Assembly (NCBI GenBank): GCA_950295325.1
Contig: OX485804.1
Span: 19,654,001 to 19,718,000, forward strand
Direction: 5' to 3'
DNA length: 64,000 nt
Source of the DNA: Polytrichum commune
Lineage: Eukaryota > Streptophyta > Polytrichopsida > Polytrichales > Polytrichaceae
Shown: positions 22,950-35,097 of the stretch, one piece after another
Layout of the letters: each line of letters starts with the position of its first letter
How positions within the stretch are numbered: the stretch's first letter is position 1
Made by a program: the position numbers and the translations under genes
Notes under the pieces: model-generated
What the model was told of the DNA's origin: nothing
The model's input: only the letters and a program-made list of their open reading frames with translations
Database searches by the model: none

Positions 22950-25900
22950 TTATGTGTTGGAACCTTTGCGCGGCTTCCAAGCACAAAGTATAGTATCCGT
23001 GTTTATCCAAACCGGTGTGTACGCTGAGTCCACTGTCCACTTAAAATTCTTTTTGGTGTTCCAACCTAAATAAGTGCGGAGCACGTTCTGGTCTTTAGTG
23101 CTTGGACGACAATATTCCACCTCAATTTGACGAAAGTTGGGGCTAGTTCGAACAAAATTGGGTGAAGACAATGCTTTTACCAACCAAATTGGCTTGGGAT
23201 GCTCCTCATCCCCTGCTCGTACGAGGACCAAATACCCTTCATGGCAATCAACACCTACACGAAACGACGGTGCCAGTCGATTGCGGGCAGGGCCAACGTA
23301 ATGCTCGTCCATTGCGAACTCTTCACGAACGTCTCCATTGCTGAAAAATATAGTATCCGACTCGACAACCGTCAAACGACTTTGTGGCCAAAATCCTTGT
23401 GTCAAAGTCGTACGGGTGTCGCCACCAAGTGTCATCAAGGCTGAGCGAATGCGATCCCAATACGCGATCAACGGTTCATGGGTATCTCTAACACGTCTTG
23501 TGATGTCCTCCTCGCACAACTCTTTCCAATATTCAATGAATCCGGATATGCCTCTGATGATTTCCGGCCCATTCCTCATGGGTTCGGGTTTGCAAGGCTT
23601 TGGTTCCCCATCCGGGACCAAACATTTCCCATCATTGTCTTGACGCCATACGAGTATACCATCATCCAGGCCCCAATTAGGAGATGTGCACAAAAGCTTG
23701 AATTGCATGGCCGGGAGACCATTGTCCCTCATATAAAATCGGAATTGTTGTGCTTTGGTATGCCCCACCAAACGGTCCCCTCCCTTCAACATGTATGGCT
23801 TGATGAAGGCCTTGAAATCTGGTACTTCCTCAATCAAGTGCGGAATTACTGGCATATGGTCCAAATCCATATACGATTTCATAAGAAGAGGTATGGTTGG
23901 AAAATCTTCTTCATGCAACTTCATGCTCCACCGTCCGAATGATGCATCAATGTCGTCGTGTGTATGTCCCACCATCAAGAAAGACACAAACACCTCCTTG
24001 AAGATTCCTTTCGCCACGAGCAATGACCAAAAACAAAATACGTATCGACATTTGTTGTCCTTCGCACAATTATCAAGTTGAACGTGGAGAGTTGGAGGCA
24101 ATGGTTTTGCACAAATGGGTTCTCCGGGTGGTTCTGGCAATGACGACATACAAACCGCCTTCCCCGCAAGCACTGCCTCATAAAGGGATGTGGTTCCACA
24201 ACCATCAAAAAGTGCACGGGAAGAATGTACCGGTGGCTTCTCAAGATCGCGCAACAGTTTTGCAAATGAACCCACCGTGTGGTTAGCATCCCCAGGGTAA
24301 AAATCCAAACCATAATGGGCATACTTTACGTCCCCATGGCCGTGGGCAATCATATCTGGAAAAAACAAACGATGCGTGACCAAAATAATCAAAAAACCAC
24401 TAAACGGATGTATGATTTTGGACATTTGCCAAACACACCCAAGAAAATTGGATAGACTTTAAACACGTAGTTGTGATTTCATACAAACCTGTGACAGCTA
24501 CGGGCAACTTGAAGAGACCATCCGTGGCCTTTATTTTGCGTGCATAACAAGGGCATGCGGTTTTGGCGTGGTCCATTTTATCATGGATGACTGTTAGAAC
24601 CTCTGTGGGCCTCATTATGGATAGACCACGATTCTTATAGTAATCTTGACGGTGTGCCTCTTGATTGTTGACATGCTCAATATATTTTTTCTAGTGTCTG
24701 GAATGAGATTCAGTGCCTATGGGGTGGGCGTCTCGAAGACCTTTGTATTTTTCACACGTCGTACATCTAGCGAACTTGTCCCCGGGTCTTTTCAGAATGT
24801 ATTCCGCAAACTGCTGGTTTTTAATCACACTCAACTTGGACAAAGAAATGGGCCCACATCCCGCTATGCGACCCACTTCATTGATGTCCGTTAAGATGTT
24901 CTTCCATTTTGTGCCCGTGGGCAACACCATTTGAACAACCTTCTCCCCTGACGACAATGTCCTCGTCTTGTGGGGCATTGCATCGGCCAATGGCACTATG
25001 ATGGTGGATAGTGTCGCGGACGCTTGCAGTGTAGCCTCCCTAGGTTTCTTTGTGCCCGAGTTGCCATGAAATCGGGAGCGGCGACCCAACGATGAATACT
25101 TTCGAAACCTATAAAAGTCAGCCTTGGAGACGGCGTGGATAGTATACCACGTTGTACAACACACATCAACATTCTCAAGTGTCACCACCTTATGCCCATG
25201 GGTATCAAGGTGCAAATTTCTGTGGACCTCGAGTTTCTTAGCCGACCTCATACGAAAATCCGCAAGCCACATCTCTTGACGCAGAGATCTAATTTTCTCC
25301 CGCGGGAAAAATTGGCAACATTTCCTCGCGCAACAATCCTTGCCGGACACTAGACGGATAGATTCGTCCCCCAAAAGCCGATCCCGTCGACGCTCCTTAT
25401 CTCCGCGAGGCACACGGTTTGAATCATATCTACGGAGGCCTTTGCGAGGACGTGTTGTGGCCAACAAAGCTAATTGTGTTTGCTTATGCTGCCGCTCATG
25501 ATCCCACAAACTCACTTCCTCATGTAGAACTTGACGAAGCAGCCATCGACGCAAGGAAAATCTCCATGTCACCGGGACCTCTACCTGAAGCAAAGAGTTC
25601 AAGATGCACACGCCAACATCATCGAGACCTAGGGCGTTGGCATCGACACAATCACGGGGATTGGAGTTTCTACATATGCCATCTGCCACCGGGACACCAA
25701 CCTCGTTGAGTAGAACGACATCAAGGCCAACCCATTGCTCCCTCCCGAAACCGGCACACAACGGAATGTCATCGTGGTCATCTCCGGAATGCAGAGATTG
25801 TTCGTGGACTTCCAAAGATTCATGGGAGGATGTATCCACAAACACCCCCCTCACGTTTGGCACACCATTACTATCTGCCGACGGGGAAGACAGTTCACAT

Positions 25901-25965
25901 TCAGCATCGGATGACGATGCATACGTCGACAACTCCAATGAACTATCACCCACATGCAACGCCAT
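22950..25965 (-). pseudogene. DUF7869/DDE-like putative transposase with one in-frame stop
   Basis: Two minus-strand exons, 24489-25965 (ATG at 25965) and 22950-24355, joined in phase across a 133-bp intron; about 960 codons. The N-terminal half is acidic/Ser-rich, then Lys/Arg-rich with CARKCCQFF, and RCTTCEKYK near residue 395. The C-terminal half has VIHDKMDHAK (about 458), GHGDVKYAHYGLD (about 496), HVQLDNCAKDNKCRYV (about 585) and MVGHTHDDIDASFGRWS (about 625). The spaced acidic residues and the LDN..DN / GHTH-D-ID blocks resemble the DUF7869 family, which I take to be an RNase H-fold, transposase-related domain. A TAG at 24691-24693 interrupts the frame; the same frame continues conserved-looking on both sides. 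The gene is the best candidate for the inner element's transposase. A palindrome array begins about 320 bp upstream. Confidence 0.65.
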
Positions 25966-26287
25966 ACCGCCTAGACCAACCACCAGAAAATGATCAACCC
26001 AACCTCCACCGCAATGCATACAAGAGAGGATAGAATATATGTGGAGATAAATGGCCCAAAATTGACAAACAAATTTTGGTGCACCATTGGAGAACCTCAC
26101 GCACAAAGACGAACGCGCGTCCCAAAAAAATGTTTTAAGCATACGTCTAGGTTGTTCACTAATGTAAACAATACATGGACAAAGAGGAGAACAATCGTTA
26201 GTCGTCCAGGAGGGCCCTGTTGTTCGGACCACCGCCTGTCCCCATACAACCGACGACGAAATCAGAAATCCGAGAACGCCACATGTA

Positions 26288-27540
26288 TTTACGAACGCGC
26301 GTTCGTGACCTCAGTAACTTCTCCATGTGCATCCGGCGGCCTTCGAGATCCCTCATCTGAGAGCACCCTCAGGAATATCGGTTTTGTAGGTCAAAGTACC
26401 ATGTTGACTTAGGAACCTGCGCGATATACTATCACAAGAGAACACTTGTCCATACGCACAAAAGTAGTAAATCTGCAGATGATGCCTGAATCAACTCCAA
26501 CAATATTTTGAACACTGAGCACCTCCATATTGTGAATTTGATTATGTTGACTTTTGCGTACCTACCCATTTACGAATGGACGTTCGTAAATGGGTGCGAC
26601 CCCGTGTTCACATCCTTCACGGACGAGCGATGAGCATATTTTTCTTGCTAATCTGTGTTCGTAAATTACTGCCATACTGATGTGCATGAATGAAGATGTG
26701 TTGCTGGATGCGTAGACAATAATGACATGTATTTACGAACGCACGTTCGTAAATTCCCGACCATCAGGTACCAATAGATACGGGTCAAATAAGTATGTAT
26801 GATCCTCGAAGGCATATTTACGAACGCACCTTCGTAAATGACTGTCATGGATTAAGTGCATGTCACTAACCATATGAGTACCTCAATCCAGAACATGCTC
26901 TCATGTGGGATTTACGAACGCATGTTCGTAAATTACCGACCATCAGGTACCAATAGACACGGGTCAAATATGTATGTATGAACCTCGAAGGCATATTTAC
27001 GAACGCACGTTCGTAAATAAATGCCATGGATGATGTGCATGTGACTATCCATGAGTAGCTCAATCCAAAACATGATTTCCTGTGGGATTTACGAACGCAC
27101 GTTCGTAAAATTACCGACCATCAGGTACCAATAGATACGGGTCAAATATGTATGTATGATCCTTGAAGGCATATTTACGAACGCACATTCGTAAATAATT
27201 GCCATGGATTATGTGCATGTGACTATCCATGAGTAGCTCAATCCAAAACATGCTCTCAGGTGGGATTTACGAACGCACGTTCGTAAATTACCGACCATCA
27301 GGTACCAATAGATAAGGATCAAATATATTTGCATGGTCCTCGAAGGCATATTTACGAACGTACGTTCGTAAATAACTGACATGGATTACGTGCATGTGAC
27401 TATCCATATGAGTAGCTCAATCCAGAACATGCTCTCATGTGGAATTTACGAACGCACGTTCGTAAATCCTTGCCATGTACATGTCCGAATCGTTTGTCTA
27501 AACCTGAAGCTCCTCATCTTTACGAACGTGCGTTCGTAAA
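26288..27540. repeat. Array of inner-element palindromes (about 12 copies)
   Basis: Copies of TTACGAACGNNCGTTCGTAA flanked by T..A at about 26288, 26569, 26732, 26817, 26911, 26996, 27088, 27174, 27266, 27351, 27445 and 27519. From 26.7 kb the spacing is 80-95 bp, with two palindromes per unit of about 177 bp. Spacers repeat as well (ACCATCAGGTACCAATAGA; CCTCGAAGGCATA). The centre is usually CA, and the flanking sequence is more variable than the arms. It lies upstream of the minus-strand putative transposase gene. Confidence 0.95.
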
Positions 27541-29133
27541 GTTCCGATATTTACGGCGGTATATGCGGTAGATACAGCCTGTACTGTACCTGGGTGGTGT
27601 AGGGTTGGCGCACACCAAATGGCTTGAGCGCGTTCGGTGAGGTCTGTAGAGCGCACACTTGCATGTGCCGCTGAAAAGACCTTTGTTGTGGGGGGAAGAG
27701 CTTTAAGTACTTCACCCCGCTGGTTCAAAATCCCTTGGATGCTCTTTAAAAAACGGATTCCCGCCGCCTTCTTTGACCTAACAATCTCCCATTCCATCCA
27801 TGCGGAATTATATAAATAGCACTGTCATGTATGGAACATGCCTTGCATGCACGCCAACATATTGAAAATATATATATCGGTTGCACACCTTAGTTGTGAC
27901 CAAGGTCTCATCAAAATATATGTATATACATATACATATATGTATATGTATATATGTATATATATATGTATATACATATATATATATATATATATACACA
28001 TAATGTCTAAATATGGAGATGGTTAACATTGAATATTTAATGATTTGCGACTAAGGTATGAAGTCCAAGTTAATTGACAATTGATGCCTAATAAAGTTAT
28101 GAATGTCGAAGTCATATATATATATATATACATATATACACATATACACACACACAATGAGGTCAGAGTGGCTAAGAACATGTTGCGGACACCCCTAAAA
28201 TTATAGGTATCATATGTTTCACATTAAAAAATGACCGTAATATGGTCACCAAGTGCATGAATACAACTAAAAAATCGGGTTAATCCATAATGGCTTGCAC
28301 TAGGGTAGATTGAGGACACTATGAACTAATTATACCTAATAATATATGTAAGTTAGGTCTTCTTTCAAATGATATCTAGGTGTGAAAATAAGGAATTAAA
28401 ATGGCATGAGTAAGAAGGATTAATCAATTTGTAATGCTGCATAGTATGATAGCGTAATGATCATTGAGACTTGAAACCATACTAGCTACCGTAACGTTGA
28501 ATCATAGTTACAATTATTATGTGTTTGACGTCCTATTGGAAATTGAATTTTCGTCCACTTGTTGTAAGGGTACGGATACACATTGGTTAAATGTTTATTA
28601 GATCATTGGTGATATTTATAGTTGAATGCATTATTCGATTGCTAGTTTAAGTTGACACATGATTAAATGAGTTGAGGTCCTATTGGAAATAGACTTTTAG
28701 GGTTTGGGGAAATGCACTATTAATTTGGAATGGTGCATACAATAGTATGTACTTACAATTAATATATGTTTTGCATCCTATGAGAAGGATGTGCATCATC
28801 ATAGCTTAAAGTGTTGATATAAATTGAAGTCTTAAGACATGCATGTTATTATAATAAGATCGTGGATTGTGTGATGAAATTTCACTCAGAACTATTAAGG
28901 TGAAAGAGGGAATATTTGAAATTTCACTTATCACCTAAACCAAAGTTTTATCTCAAATCTATTAATTTGGAATGTGAAAATGACAATTGGCATCATTATT
29001 AATTATTATAGTTGTTATGAACGGAACTAAGCATTCTCCATCCAACCAACATTGGTAGACCAATTTGACCTGCCCTCAGAAAACAACATGGCCACATATA
29101 AGAAAGGTTGGTAAGATAAAAAGATGCAGGGAT

Positions 29134-29213
29134 GTAGGGTTTAGGGTTTGCGGTTAGGGGTTTAGGGTTAGGGTTTGGGGGTAGGGTTTAGGGGTTTAGG
29201 GTTTGTGAAAGTT
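29134..29213 (+). repeat. Interstitial telomere-like repeats
   Basis: About ten degenerate units of TTTAGGG (variants TTAGGG, TTTGGGG, TTAGGGG) in 80 bp. This is the plant-type telomere repeat. It lies inside the inner element and is unrelated to a chromosome end here. Confidence 0.85.
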
Positions 29214-29989
29214 GTGTATGTGATATTTGGGTTTAGGTTTTAGATTGTTACTAGGATACATTACACACACAAACAATATTGATTCCTCAAAAACCCTTGT
29301 AATTGCACTAACTTCATTCATCGCAAGCTCGTAGTTGATGCTAGCAAAATAGTTGACCACTCCAGAAATGCATTAGTTCAAGCTAACACCTAATATTGGA
29401 ACTTGAATTGACATCCTATCGTATAGCAACTCTGCGCAATCTCATATTATTATGAATTCCTTTTTGCATGTAATATTTATTTGAGGAACCATCGAATTAA
29501 TTGAAAGATATCTAGCTCTTACATAAACTATATTTTAAAACACCATATACATATCTTTTGGGGGTGGATTCTACATTGACAACCTAGGAAATGACATGCA
29601 TTGTTTATTACGAATTAACTGAGTATATTTTTCTTAAATATGTTTACAAGGAATCCAAATGTAGAGGTACTAAGGAAATAAAACGAGTAAAATTCATGTA
29701 TTTGAACTAAGCTTTTCAAGTTAATGCCCTAAACGCATCCATTACATATAAATATGTCAAAGCATGAGAATAACATGAAGGGTTCCAATATACAACCATC
29801 TCCCATCTCCCATCGCATCCCATCCCATCCCATCCCTTCCCATCACCTCCCATACCATCCCATCCCATCTCCCTCCCAGCCCTAGCCAGTGGAGTTGTGC
29901 CACGTGGCAGGTGCTGGGAAACCCTAGCGGCGCACCTACCTCCCCGCGCCCCTTCCTCTTCTCCTCATTTGTCATTTCGAGGAGAGGAG

Positions 29990-30773
29990 GAGAGGAGGAG
30001 CGGAGCGCTTAGAGAGCGAAGCTCTTGCTTTTTTTAGTCTTGAAGTTTTAAATTAGTTTTGTTGCAAGTTTTGAGAGATTTCAGATTGAGAGCTTGTGTG
30101 AAAGCTTTTGAGTTTGTGAAAGCTTTCATTGTGAAAGCTTGTGAGTTTGTGAAAGCTTTCAGTGTGAGAGTTTGTGAGTTTCAAAAGCTTGAGAGCTTGA
30201 GTAGGAAAGCTTCAGAGTTTCGGATTGAGAGCTTGAGGGTGATCTTTAGAAGCTTCAGAGTTTAAGGAAGCTTCAGAGTTGAAGCTTGAGAGTTTATGGA
30301 AGCTTCAGAAGTGAAGCTTGAGAGTTTAGGGAAGCTTGAGAGTTAAGGGTTTGCTTAAGAGTTCAGAAGCTTGAGAGCTACAAGCTTCTGAGTTTTGTGT
30401 ACATGGGAGTATACTAGGGTTTGTATATAAGCTGTGAAGGCTTGAGGTCTGCATTAGAGAGTTATCTGAGTGTGCATTTGAAAGGCAATTGAGTGTGTAG
30501 TTGTGAGGATTTCTGGAATTTTCATAAAGAGAAGAAGCAGGGTTTGAAGTCTGCAGCATTTCAATGTAATTTGTTATCCTTTCCAACTCCTCTCACATTC
30601 TGAAAATGTTGCTTCTTGAATTCAATTTGTTTTGTTACATGCAATGTGAATTATCACTTTCTTCTTCATGTTTCATTCTGCATCTCATTCTGCATCTCAA
30701 TTGCTTTATGATTCAAGATTTGCATCATTCTGACCAAAATTTTGCAGGCACGGCTGCAAGCAGAGTAGCTAAT
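29990..30773 (+). promoter_or_regulatory. Possible 5' untranslated exon of the inner ParB/methyltransferase gene
   Basis: A sequence rich in AGCTT/GAGAG repeats ends in a donor-like AATAA|GTGAGT at 30773/30774. The next acceptor is the CTGTTGCAG immediately before the ATG at 31572. If used, a leader intron (30774-31571) would contain about ten palindromes, in keeping with the palindromes in the other introns of this gene. The transcription start is not determined. Confidence 0.3.
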
Positions 30774-30862
30774 AAGTGAGTTATATACATATATGTATAT
30801 ATACGTATTCATATATATATGAATACATATATGTACGGACAGGGGATCCCAAAACCATCACA

Positions 30863-31543
30863 TTTACGAACGCTCGTTTGTAAATGGACATACACTGCAT
30901 ACCCACCTCCATTTACGAACGCTCGTTCGTAAATGGACATACACTGCATACCCACCTCCATTTACGAACGCTCGTTCGTAAATGGACATACACTGCATAC
31001 CGAACCTCCATTTACGAACGTGCGTTCGTAAATACGCATTCCACGTTCTTTGAAATGATCTATATTTACGAACGCACGTTCGTAAATATACTCAAAATAT
31101 CACTCAGATGGAACCTTAACTTTAATATGAACCTCTACGAATATCTAAAGAACAAATATAAATTTGTGAACACCAATAAAACAAATCACATGTACTTACG
31201 AAAGATAAATCAACCAAATGTCCGACAAGATAGACCAAATGGACAAACTTACGAACGCACGTTCGTAAATAAAACCAAATCTATAAAACCTATATCTTTT
31301 ACGAACGATCGTTCGTAAAAATAACCAAATATATTACAAATACATTCATGACGAGTAGTCTCTTTGATCTTCATATCTTTTACGAACGCTCGTTCGTAAA
31401 CTCAATACTAAAAATTTATATGATCTTGCAACCCCTCATTTACGAACGAACGTTCGTAAATATAATTACATCAATTGCAAAGATGCATTAACACTGCGTA
31501 GTATGTGGGATATGCATGTCATTTACGAACGTTCGTTCGTAAA
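30863..31543. repeat. Second array of inner-element palindromes (about ten copies)
   Basis: Copies at about 30863, 30912, 30961, 31011, 31065, 31249, 31298, 31378, 31439 and 31522. The first four sit in a 49-50-bp tandem unit with the spacer GGACATACACTGCATAC. The array ends 28 bp before the start codon at 31572, so it occupies the promoter or leader intron. Confidence 0.95.
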
Positions 31544-31571
31544 GTCACTAATTGTTTATATTCTGTTGCAG

Positions 31572-34500
31572 ATGGCGAGATCAAGCAGAAGCGCCATTGA
31601 GATGTTCGCGGTGAAGGTCGATGGCGTCCCAGAGTCGGTGTTAGACGATAACGGCAACGACAACTATGTCCCCAAAGAAGACTTCATGGGGGAGTGGACG
31701 GCATTGCCAGAGAAGATCGGGGACGGCCTCTTCTGCATGCGCTTCACCTACGAGCTGGAGACAAGACCGGACCAGCCCGAACAGTGGGTTCAAATGAAGA
31801 CGTGGGAGATAAAGTCCATAGAGGCCCAGGGGGAGTATGTAATTATGGACATGAAGAACAAGAAGGATCATATCAACCTCTTGTTGCATTTCCAGAAAAA
31901 TACCTTCTCCTACCAATACGCCACCAATAACGTAGCGGAAGATGCCAAGCACTTCGACCTGGACGGCCTCTTCTCCAAATATGCGTTGAGCCCATACTGG
32001 ACGGCAAGGAAATTGACCGCCCTGGCATTGAACATCTCCAAATACAACAGTGTGGTCACTGAGGCAAACAAGAAGAAGAAGAGCCCCAGGAAACCATCCA
32101 CATCAGGGGCAGGAGGATCTAGAAGTGCACCCAGGCCTGTGCCTTCCGCTAGCAGAGCGACGGAGGGCCCCAGTAGACACTCCACGCCATCGAAGAGAAA
32201 AAAGGAGGAGATGGAGAAATCGGGAGTAACAGAGACCGCGGAGGTGACCTCGCCTGTCGTAATGCCCACCCCCTTGAAAAAGGGCGAGAACCCTGACGCT
32301 GTGAAGGCCACGAGGATCCTTCGAGACTTCAACAACTACTCGAAGGATTGCTGGCCCATGGGACGCCACTTCACATTCAACGTGGACTGCTTCAAGTGCG
32401 AGATGTCCCCCAACAAATGGGTGGTTCGCTCTCGCGAGAGCGGTGGTGTGAAGTGGCAGATAAATAATCTAATGAACAACGTGAAGTGGGACAGGCAGAC
32501 CGTCTGCGTCATGCCGAAGGGGCTGACATCCCGTCCGACGGAGAAGGACTGGCCACGGATCCAGAATGGAGAGTTCTGGATCATAGACGACCAACACAGC
32601 TTGGAGGCATCCCAGATAATCCTCAAGGATGACAACTTCCAGCATGAGCTGAAGGAGGACTTGCGCTACTGGAAGGCGTTCTTGGTGTGGTCGGACGATT
32701 GGGACAAGCTGCGGAAGATATCCACCTTCCTCAACTCCGGCAACAAGATCAAGGCCTTCGAGGCGTCGTGGGCAGCCAACATAGTGGCTGCAAGGGACGT
32801 CTGGGTCGCCCACGGGTGCCCCCCTAAAGAAAGGGAGAACGCGAAGACGCCGTCTCCACAATGGAAGGTGAGTTTACGAACGAACGTTCGTAAATATCTT
32901 TGACATTCAAATTTTCAAGTTCTTTGACATTCAAATTTACGAACGTGCGTTCGTATTTTGTGCGTTACTGATGCCTTTCTTGCTGTAGGCATTTTGCGAC
33001 GCGATGGTGGACAAGTTCTCCTCCATCGACATGAAGTCTACAACAACCAAGTCTATCCTGGAGCTCAAGGGTGAGCTCCGCCTCATCTGTTGCAACAGGG
33101 ACACTTGGGAGTTGTGGACACAATTTTTTGATGCGCACAGCTCGGGCGATCTGGTCAACCCCGACACCGAGGAGAAATACAGCGCGGAGAAGACCGGGGA
33201 GGCCCCTCCACTACTGAGGGAGTTCTTCAGGTCCCTTCAAGGGTTAACAGAGTCCGAGTTGCAGAGGTGCGCGGTGCATCTTCTTGGGAACACAGTGGGA
33301 AGAACCATCCCATACCCGAAGATATTTTTGAAGAGGCCAAGACACAAGCCCGGCACGTATTTCATCAAGGAATGGTGCGAACACCGCAAGCTGAAGACTG
33401 CTGCAATGAGGGAGTTGAGCGCCCTAATACCAGAGTACGCATTCATCCTAGCCGATGGGGACATTAATTGGGCCAGCTGGAAGATGTTCAAGGTCGACTA
33501 CAACATCTCCGGACCCTCAATGCGTTGTCTTGTCAAGGAGCACGCCTCCATTTTGAAGCAGAAGGGGAACAAGAGGACAAAGAAAACCGAGACGGATCCC
33601 CAGGAGGTGGAGCAATACAGAAGCTTTTTGGCGCGGAAGAGGTTGGCCACATTCGAAGGAGTGGCCAGATTTTGTTTGGTGACAACCGGAGTGGAGAGGG
33701 TCACATTTTCCAAGTGGGACCGGACCATGAGCAGGGCCGAGGTGAGGGAGGATCGACAGGGGTGCCCATTTGCCTTGATCGATTTCAGGGGGATCCCCGG
33801 TGCGTCGAGGCAGGGGGGGAAGGACATCCCTTTCTACGACCCCTTCATGGCCAAGTTCAGGGAGCACAAGTTTCCGGACATGAGGGAGCCTCACGTTTGG
33901 CTGTGGATAGTGGAGCAGGAGAAGTTGTCTGTCGTCACCGACCTGTACGAGAAGACGATCAAATTCGAGTACAACATCTTCCACAGCACTTACGTGCCCG
34001 CCAAGACGGAAGGGATCGTGGCCATCAACGAGGCCAGGGGGAACAAACAGGTGGGGGCGGTCAGCCTCGTCTTCTTGACGTACAACGCGCTTCGGAATGG
34101 GCGAGCCCCTGTCAGGGCGAATACTACGTTCAAGAAGATCTACAGCATCCCCCATCCCCCTCCCAAGGATCTGCTGCAGGAGACCTTGTACACTGTCTTC
34201 CCGGCGATGGAACTCAGGTTGGAGTTCTACGTCTCCGTTTTGCAGAGCGTGGCAATAAGCGGAGAGACCGTGTACAACGTTTGTGGAGGCAGCAAGTTCA
34301 TGTATGCTGCGATGGTAATATCTCCAACTAATATTTACGAACGCTCGTTCGTAAAGTTCACCTCAACTTGTCTTGGGTTTTGATGACATTGTTTCTCGTC
34401 GTTGATGTTTACGAACGCACGTTCGTATATTCTAACGTATTTGCTTGAATCTCAGATGTTGGGGCTGGTCGTCAACAGCTTCATTGAAGCCATCGACGAG

Positions 34501-35097
34501 GAGGACTTCCACGTGCACAGGGCGAAGGCCTCCACGATAGACCTGGAGGACATGTCCCTCCCGAGGACGGACATCAACATGCCCATCGACGAAGGCATGC
34601 CCGCCATGGAGACGGACGACGACGAGCCCGCGCCCTCCTACAACGTCGAGGCGATCCTTCGATCCTTGGACGTAACTCCTCTCCGCATTTTGGCGCCGTC
34701 GGGAAATCCATCCGACGTGCAAGGGACTCCGGGTGGATACACGGGGTCGTCGGCGGGGACAACCCAAGATGTCCTCCCCGCGAGAACGTCTGGAGCGGAG
34801 GCATTCGACACTCCCGGGGGATGCTCGACATCCGTGTCGCCCAGGCCGATCGTGGTTCCCAAGATGGAGAACCTCGACCTTCTGGACCAACGGTCCCGAC
34901 CGACGTTGGACCACTACCGCAACACGAGGCGGAGGATGAAGAAGACCCCCTACGTGGAGCTGCCTCCAGGGGCAATCATCGAGGTCTCCGATGAGGACGA
35001 GGGCGACATGGAGATCATGGTCGAGTTGGGGGTAGACTTTGACAAAAACAAGAGGGTCAAAGAGGAGGCGTTGTCCGTCGCCGAGCTTAACGCCAAG
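31572..35097 (+). CDS. Inner-element ParB-like/methyltransferase-like protein, exons 1-3a (interrupted by gypsy C)
   Basis: Exons 31572-32867, 32989-34314 and 34456-35097, all phase 0 with clear GTGAGT/GTAATA donors and CAG/TAG acceptors. The ATG directly follows an acceptor. Exon 1 (residues 1-432) has an N-terminal domain, a basic low-complexity linker (about 160-240; SKRKKEEME), then a ParB/sulfiredoxin-like region. In that region VKWQINNLMNNVKWDRQTVCV (about 292-312) and FWIIDDQHSLEA (about 335) correspond to VRPINELDVQRLENEF and VWEGNHRLTA of the outer gene. Exon 2 ends with a motif I-like ETVYNVCGGSKFMYAAM (about 860-874) that continues into exon 3 as MLGLVVNSF. A motif IV-like position, FALIDFRGIPG (about 693), lacks PPY, so the domain is likely non-catalytic. 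Exon 3a is acidic and Pro-rich. Both internal introns carry palindromes. Coding resumes in frame at 45973. Confidence 0.65.
32868..32988 (+). repeat. Intron 1 with two palindromes
   Basis: This 121-bp intron holds palindromes at 32873-32894, beginning 5 bp into the intron within the donor context, and at 32936-32957. Together they make up over a third of the intron. Confidence 0.85.
34315..34455 (+). repeat. Intron 2 with two palindromes
   Basis: This 141-bp intron has palindromes at 34334-34355 and 34408-34429, one 19 bp after the donor and one 26 bp before the acceptor, matching the arrangement in intron 1. Confidence 0.85.

Larger units (their letters stand above)
27541..30862. other. Long AT-rich intergenic region with simple repeats
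   Basis: No protein domain seen over 3.3 kb. Contains TATA/TATG-rich microsatellites (27905-28000, 28109-28160, 30778-30832), telomere-like repeats (29134-29213), a CATCC-rich microsatellite (29799-29880), and an imperfect AGCTT-rich repeat (30080-30380; TTGTGAAAGCTTTC and GAAGCTTCAGAGTT variants). It probably includes the promoter of the gene starting at 31572. Confidence 0.5.

Noticed and set aside
29134-29213. Chromosome end or telomere
   Set aside because: Only about 80 bp, degenerate, and surrounded by element sequence on both sides.
26288-31543. CRISPR-like array (regular palindromic repeats with spacers)
   Set aside because: The spacers themselves are repeated and the palindromes also sit in introns and exons of a eukaryotic-type gene; no cas genes.
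33468-34331. A 287-codon plus-strand frame and long minus-strand frames over 32.1-35.2 kb
   Set aside because: They overlap the phase-consistent ParB/methyltransferase exons in other frames and result from GC-rich codon use.
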